In this document: one piece after another, positions 32,220-37,396 of the stretch
Position numbering within the stretch: the first letter of the stretch is position 1
How the letters are laid out: each line of letters starts with the position of its first letter
NCBI GenBank assembly: GCA_015680685.1
Contig: MNCI01012675.1
Span: 11,450-48,845 of the forward strand
DNA from: Gnetum montanum
Lineage: Eukaryota > Streptophyta > Gnetopsida > Gnetales > Gnetaceae
Length of the DNA stretch: 37,396 bases
Direction: 5' to 3'
Made by a program: the position numbers and the translations under genes
The notes under the pieces: generated by a model
What the model saw: only the letters and a program-made list of their open reading frames with translations
Database searches by the model: none
What the model was told of the DNA's origin: nothing

Positions 32220-33450
32220 TAAATAAAAATTTGTTAATAAGGATGAGCTTTTTTTATTTCCATTTATTAAGATTATTTTCAATTTTATCAATCACATAAT
32301 TCCACAAAATAGTAAGATTGGGCTTAAAAGAAAAAGGTATTTCTAAACTTGGAAGAAAGAATCTTTTTTTTTTTAAGATTTTCCAAGACTTGAAAGTAAC
32401 ATACTCATTAATATTACCATTATAATAAATAGAAAATTTTTGCCAATTGATTTTAGAGCCAAATAACATACAATAATTCTTCACTCTTGCTAAAAGAGTA
32501 TTGTTATGTTACAAAGAATTTTTTATCATAAAAAAAGTAATCATCTACAAAGTGCATGTTAAGAAATTACATGCTTTGATCATCAATTGATATTTTCTCG
32601 ATGATATTCCTCTATAAATCATAATGCAAATTATGTACAAAAATGTTTGCAATAATAATGAAAAGATATAGAAATAAAGGATAATATTGGCAAACTAATT
32701 ATTGAAGAGAAAAGGAGGAACTTAATTCAAAATTAGTAGCAACTTTAGCATTAGCATCAGTGAGTATAATATGAATAAGACAAATAAAATAATCACCAAT
32801 TTCTTGTATATAAAAATAAGAAACAATAAAATTTTATTCAATCCTATCATAGGCTTTGGCATAATCTAACTTAATAAAATCAATGTATTGGTTAGTATCA
32901 GAAGCCTATAGCATTCTCTCCCAAGCTTCAATAACATTATTTAGGATATATCTATCTTGACCAAAATCATTCTACTTAGGTATAATGATATCTTCAATAA
33001 CCTTTTGAATTCAGCAAGCTATGCATTTAGCTAAAATTTTATAAGTATTATCAAGAAGAGTAATAGGTGTCTAATTACCAATATGGTAAATATTTTTATT
33101 ATTAGGAACAAGATGAATCATGCCTTTATAAATACTTTTACTAAGAAAAACTTTTTCATGGCTTTTTAAAACACATAAAAGAGATCATCTTGAACAATGT
33201 CCTAATCATTCTTAAAAAATTCAATAGGAAAACCATCAAAACCTAGAGCTTTACCAACTACTAAACTAAAAGCCACTATGATTTCTTCTACTGTAATTTC
33301 TACTTCAAAAATACATTAATGCACTTCTATTATAAGATGAGGAATATGCACACTAGAGGTTTGGAAGGATTCCTTGCTAAACCTTCAAAAGAAAAAATAT
33401 AAGAAAATTGATTTGCTAAAAATTATTAATAGTTCTAGAATTTTGAGGGG
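32215..33450 (-). pseudogene. LINE A, 5' part: reverse transcriptase palm (broken)
   Basis: The minus strand encodes a plant LINE RT, read from high to low coordinate: EITVEEIIVAF and GKALGFDGFPIEFF (near 33230-33300), IKLDYAKAYDRIE (about 32845-32882), FVDDYFF (about 32534-32552, the RT box with F-V-D-D) and a thumb-like NQLAKF / KIENNLNKWK (32254-32290). Several stops and shifts. The rest of the ORF lies at 12850-14071, beyond Element 3. Endonuclease and ORF1 are not present between here and LINE B, so they are either lost or displaced past the right edge. Confidence 0.78.
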
Positions 33451-33488
33451 TCATGAATGAGGCATTAATACACACCAAGCAGGACAAA

Positions 33489-35035
33489 ATGAAGGGGGAG
33501 AGAATGAAGCCATTGATAGAGGACACCAGGCAGGCACAGCCGAACATGATAACCCAAGCACAGGCGGATGCAGAGACCTAGGCACAGGCAGCCGCGGAGA
33601 CCCAGTCAACCAAGGAGACCCAGACGAGCGCTACAAGTGATGTGAGGGAGGATGGGCTGGAGGACCCGCAGGTGACTCTCAAAGGTTTTGGAGAGTTCAC
33701 CGGCTGCTCACAGGAGGGGACGGTGCTACGGATAAAGGTCATTCGGCTGGCCACGGGCATGCTGGAACAGTTGGAGCACAGCCTAATCGGCAAGTTTGTG
33801 TTAGAGGGAGTGAGGCTATGGATGGATTTGATTAGGAAATGGGTCAGGTCTATTTGGGGGCTGGATATGGTGATGGTCAAATGCTTGGCTGATGATCAAC
33901 TCCTATTTTGCTTTGCCTTGGTGATGGACAGGGAATGCATCCTAGTGGAGGGGCCTTGGTTTTATGAGGTGTGGGGGCTGGGGTTGGCGCCCTGGTACCC
34001 AGGAGTGCACTGTGTAATGACCTATTTGAATGGGTGCTAGTTTGGGTTCGGTTACACAATCTCCCCCTGGAATACTGGTCGACGGATTTCCTACAATCGA
34101 TGGCTGCGCTATTCGACAAGTTTATTAAATTTAACTAGTTCACTGAGGTGATTGACTGTTTGGGCTTTGTGCGATTCTATGTGTGGAGGTCCCTACACTC
34201 CACAAACAATGTGGATGAACTAGTGCTAGAAACCGACCTCAGAGAAGAGTGAGTCTGCATACAGATCGAAAATCTACCAACGAAGGTCTTGACCTCATCA
34301 GTAGACATCGCGAATGAGGATGGCCTTGCGAAACAGGGTTGTACCACCCTCAAACATCACGATGGGGGTTGGAAAATCATCAAAAAAAAGGGTTGGGTGG
34401 CCAACAAGGGCTCGATGGCACCCACAAGTGTGGCAAAGAGTAAGGTGGAGGTTCCACCTCGTAAGGAGGGGCTTACGCAGAGTATAGTGGGGGCTACCTC
34501 CAAGCATGGTACGGGCATCATTGGCCACAACGAAGAGGGGGGCGGGCCATCTGGGGCCTTTCGCGGTGGAGGACCCTTGGCTGGGGGCTAGGATGGCAGA
34601 CTAGGCATGACGAGTAAGGCTCTGTATGGTGCCCTGACTAGGGTGGGTTCCCTGGCGGGGGCGAATGCCTTGACTGATGCAGGGACCAAGCCAAACTACA
34701 ATGGCTTGCCCCAAACCCCCAAGATGGGGGTGGGATCATCGTGGGGGGGACAGACATTGCCACCACTAACCGAATGGATTACCACTTGTAGGAGTTTGGA
34801 GTGGCCGAAAATCCCCACAGGTTATCAGGGGTGCCAAGCAAGAAGGGGATGGAGGTCATCCTACCGATGCCTAAGGTTGGATGCCTTGACAGCACCCAAA
34901 CCCGACATAAGGCCGCACAATTGTACATCGATTTGGGAGTGCAACCTACACTCCAAGAGGTTTACAATAGACGTTCTTTTGTGTCACCATGAAGGTACTT
35001 TCTCAGAACTACCAGGGATAGGGTACCTTGTATAA
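33489..35035 (+). pseudogene. LINE B ORF1, DUF4283-like RNA-binding protein (broken)
   Basis: ORF1 of plant L1-type LINEs is thought to bind the element RNA. ATG 33489 opens frame 0, with a stop at 33579-33581. The domain (about 33690-34290) reads LIGKFVLEGVRLW, then LLFCFALVMDREC, VEGPWFYEVWG, then after a frameshift near 34010 into frame 2, WVLVWVRLHNLPLEYW and GFVRFYVWRSL. This is the order of DUF4283 proteins. The CCHC knuckle usual after it was not found, and GWKIIKKKGW follows instead. Stops occur at 34589-34591 and elsewhere. Frame 2 ends at 35035, overlapping the ORF2 start by about 46 bases. Confidence 0.65.
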
Positions 35036-37396
35036 ATCACATACCCTAAACCGAATGGTGAGCATCGAGGGGTTTGATGTAGTGTGTCTCCAAGAGACAA
35101 AATTATGGTAGACGAGAGCCCAGGCATTGCAATGGGTGGCATGGTGTAAGCACCTCATGCCTAGTTAGGGATGGGCAGGAGGCCTCACTATCCTCACTAG
35201 GGTGGACTCATATTTTCTCGATGCATCTGACTAGTCCATCATTGTGCACCTACCAGGATCGAACATCTAGATTACCAATGTCTACGAGGCCCAGGTGTGG
35301 TAGGATTGCATCAGGAAATTATCCCAGGTTGCGGAGCTGGTCCCCTGTGGCTCCCACTAAATCCTCATCAAGGACTTTAATCAACGGCTCTATAGCTGGG
35401 AGAAGAATGGGGGCTTTGCTTCGGAGCCCTAGGGGGCTACCAAGTTCTTGGTGCTGCTACAATACACTAGCCTCACTAACCTAGAGATTATAGGCTGCAG
35501 GTACACCTGGAGCAATAGAAGGAAGGGCGTGGCTAGGGTGTAGCCATGCAAGTGATGCGCTCCTATTAGATTGGTAAGTCCATGCTTACGGGCAGGAACA
35601 GGTGGCCTTCGATTACCGGCCCATCATTTGTCACCTGGAGATAGAGGTGCCTAGGGCCTCATGCCCATTCAGATTCGAACGCACCTGGCTAACCAAACCT
35701 TGGTTGGGAGAATTGGTCTAGTCTATCTAGAAAGGGTACAATGACACGAAGGATCCATGTGACTTAATCAAGCATGAACTCAGGGTCCTCAAATGCCATA
35801 TCAAGGCCCTCACCACTGCGAACATGTATAGCTTCAAGGGCTATCGGTCTCAACTGCAATCCCAACTATAGAACATCCAGGCCTAACAAGAGCATGGTGT
35901 CGATCTCACCCTAGAGGAACTCACCCTCTTAGCTAAGCTGCAGACCCTACAACATGAAGAGGAGGAATACTGGAATCAACGAGCTCGTATACAGTGGCTC
36001 CAGGCCAGCAACCATCACACGAAATTGTTCTTTTCCATAGCAAAGGCACATTGTGGGACTCACCATCAAGTGCAACAAATGTTGCATGGCCTAAGTCATA
36101 GGGAACAGCCCCACTCAATGTCTAGCCTAGATAAACTACTACACTACTGGCAACAGGTGTGGCAATGGCAACCCACATATCCCATATAAGTCAATATCCC
36201 ATAGATCCTCACCGCTGCTGACAGCTAGTGCCTCATGCAACCCTTCTCACGGGTTGAACTCCATACCAAGCTATAGGCCATGCCAGTAGATAAAGCCCCA
36301 GGGCCAGATCGGTGGCCCATCGAATTTTTTTTGCCAGTTCGAGGACCTACTTAGACCTAATCTTCTGGACTCCTTCAATCGTATGCTTGCATGGAAACAA
36401 GTACATAAGGAAATCAACTATTCCCAAGTTTTCCTGCTTCTAAAGATAGTTAACCCCACATCCCCTGGGCAATTCCATCCCATCGATGTCTGTAACTCAC
36501 TCTAATGGCTCTTCTCATAGATGGTGGTTGCCAAGATGAGGCCCCTCATGCCATGCCTGGTGGGACAAAACCAGGCCTCATTCGTCAAAGGTTGTCATAT
36601 ACAGGATTAGGTCCTGCTCCTGTAGGAAGTCCAGCACTCCCTCAAAATAGCTAGATTCCCTGGGCTTTGCATCAAATTAGACATCACTAAAGCCTACGAC
36701 TTAGTAAGCTGGGCTACCCTTAGGACGGTGCTATAGGAAAAAGGATTTACTAATTCATTCGTGGATTTGTGCCTTCAGGTTTAGAAGGGAGGGCGGTACT
36801 CATTGGACATTGATGGCCACTTTTGGGGGTTCCACAGGAAGGACCATGGGCTTAGACAAGGGGATCCCCTCTCCCCTCTCCTCTTCCTCTTGGTGATGGA
36901 CCTCATGCAAACCTATTGCACGGAGGAAGACGTCCGAGGGCTAGACATCCATAGTATTCGATGCTTAACTGCCAACTATGCAGATGACACGATGATCTTT
37001 ACCCATGCCACAGTTCCGCAGCCTCAAGCACTTATGAGGGCGCTAGACAGGATGAAGAGAGAAGTGGGGTTGACCCCCAACCCTGGGAAATCTATGCTCT
37101 ACCTCATCCATACCCACCCCACTATCCACAACAAGATCATCTAGATTTTAGGTATTCTACCAAGGGGAGTAGAGGACACATCCTTGGGCATCCCCATGCA
37201 CAAATAGAACCAACAACGAACCTGGCGAGCACTTGTAATGAACCTCCAAAAGTACATGATGCACTAGGCAAATAGGTTCCTTTCCTGAAAAGGGAAAATC
37301 ATGCTGGCCTCCACGGTGATATTTGCGGTGTCTATGGCCACCACACCATCTGAAGTTATGCAGAAAATTGACGCGATTATTCAAGATTTTGTATGG
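34989..37396 (+). pseudogene. LINE B ORF2, endonuclease and reverse transcriptase (broken, cut by window edge)
   Basis: ORF2 nicks target DNA and primes reverse transcription there. ATG 34989 starts MKVLSQNYQG, the typical APE-endonuclease opening, followed by FDVVCLQETKLW (about 35070), GWAGGLTILTR, IKDFNQRLYSWEKNGG and YTWSNRRKG (about 35500). The SDH box reads FDYRPI near 35607, so the His is lost. RT motifs: APGPDRWPIEFF (about 36297), FVKGCHIQD, CIKLDITKAYDLVSW (about 36669), LRQGDPLSPLLFLLVMDLM (about 36851) and YADD (36977-36988). Many TAG stops and shifts. It runs off the right edge before the C-terminal region. Base composition is clearly more GC-rich than anything to the left. Confidence 0.88.

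Noticed and set aside
33578-34528. Minus-strand open frames opposite LINE B
   Set aside because: They are shadows of the GC-rich plus-strand ORF1, which carries the DUF4283-like motifs.
1-37396. Organellar or bacterial origin, tRNA or rRNA genes, intact host genes
   Set aside because: No such genes were recognised on either strand. LTR elements with tRNA-Asp primer sites and plant LINEs indicate plant nuclear DNA. The cloverleaf search was only by eye, so a tRNA fragment could be missed.

Overview
The window looks like nuclear intergenic DNA from a seed plant with a large, repeat-rich genome. It is AT-rich, holds no intact gene, and is dominated by decayed retrotransposons: one family of Ty3/gypsy LTR elements and two LINEs. 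A gymnosperm would fit, but nothing in the sequence proves the lineage. The LTR family uses a tRNA-Asp-type primer-binding site, has an Athila/Tat-like (non-chromovirus OTA) gag-pol, and shares the LTR termini TGATGA...TCATCA. All coding regions carry stops and frameshifts, so no functional protein is expected.

Layout. 1-4289 is AT-rich. It holds a degenerate repeat built on the hairpin AGAACCAAAAAnTGGTTCT and possibly a very old 3.2-kb LTR element (441-3626). 4295-11582 is Element 1: full-length LTR to LTR, with a perfect CTATT target duplication and gag-protease, but RT, RNase H and integrase are deleted. 11588-12850 shows nothing recognisable. 12850-14071 (minus strand) is the 3' half of an old LINE (LINE A). 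14072-32214 is Element 3, a minus-strand LTR element of the same family with a perfect CTTAA duplication and no recognisable gag-pol. It split LINE A; the 5' half of LINE A resumes at 32215-33450. Two later insertions lie inside Element 3: a solo LTR (14678-15483, GTCTT duplication) and Element 2 (17422-30478, CAATG/CTATG). Element 2 is 13 kb, with degraded gag, protease, RT, RNase H and integrase, and an extra 2.9-kb ORF3 in the env-like position. About 33480 to the right edge is LINE B: plus strand, GC-rich, head to head with LINE A, with a DUF4283-like ORF1 and an endonuclease/RT ORF2 cut off by the window end.

Reading the nesting outward gives the order: LINE A, then Element 3, then Element 2 and the solo LTR. 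Element 1 landed separately in the hairpin-repeat region. LINE B probably inserted into or beside LINE A. The most unusual features are the U3 arrays of GCGATATCGC-like palindromes, whose copy number differs between the two LTRs of one element; the apparent replacement of U3 by different motif sets among relatives; ORF3; and the hairpin repeat. All similarities were judged by eye and no alignment was computed.
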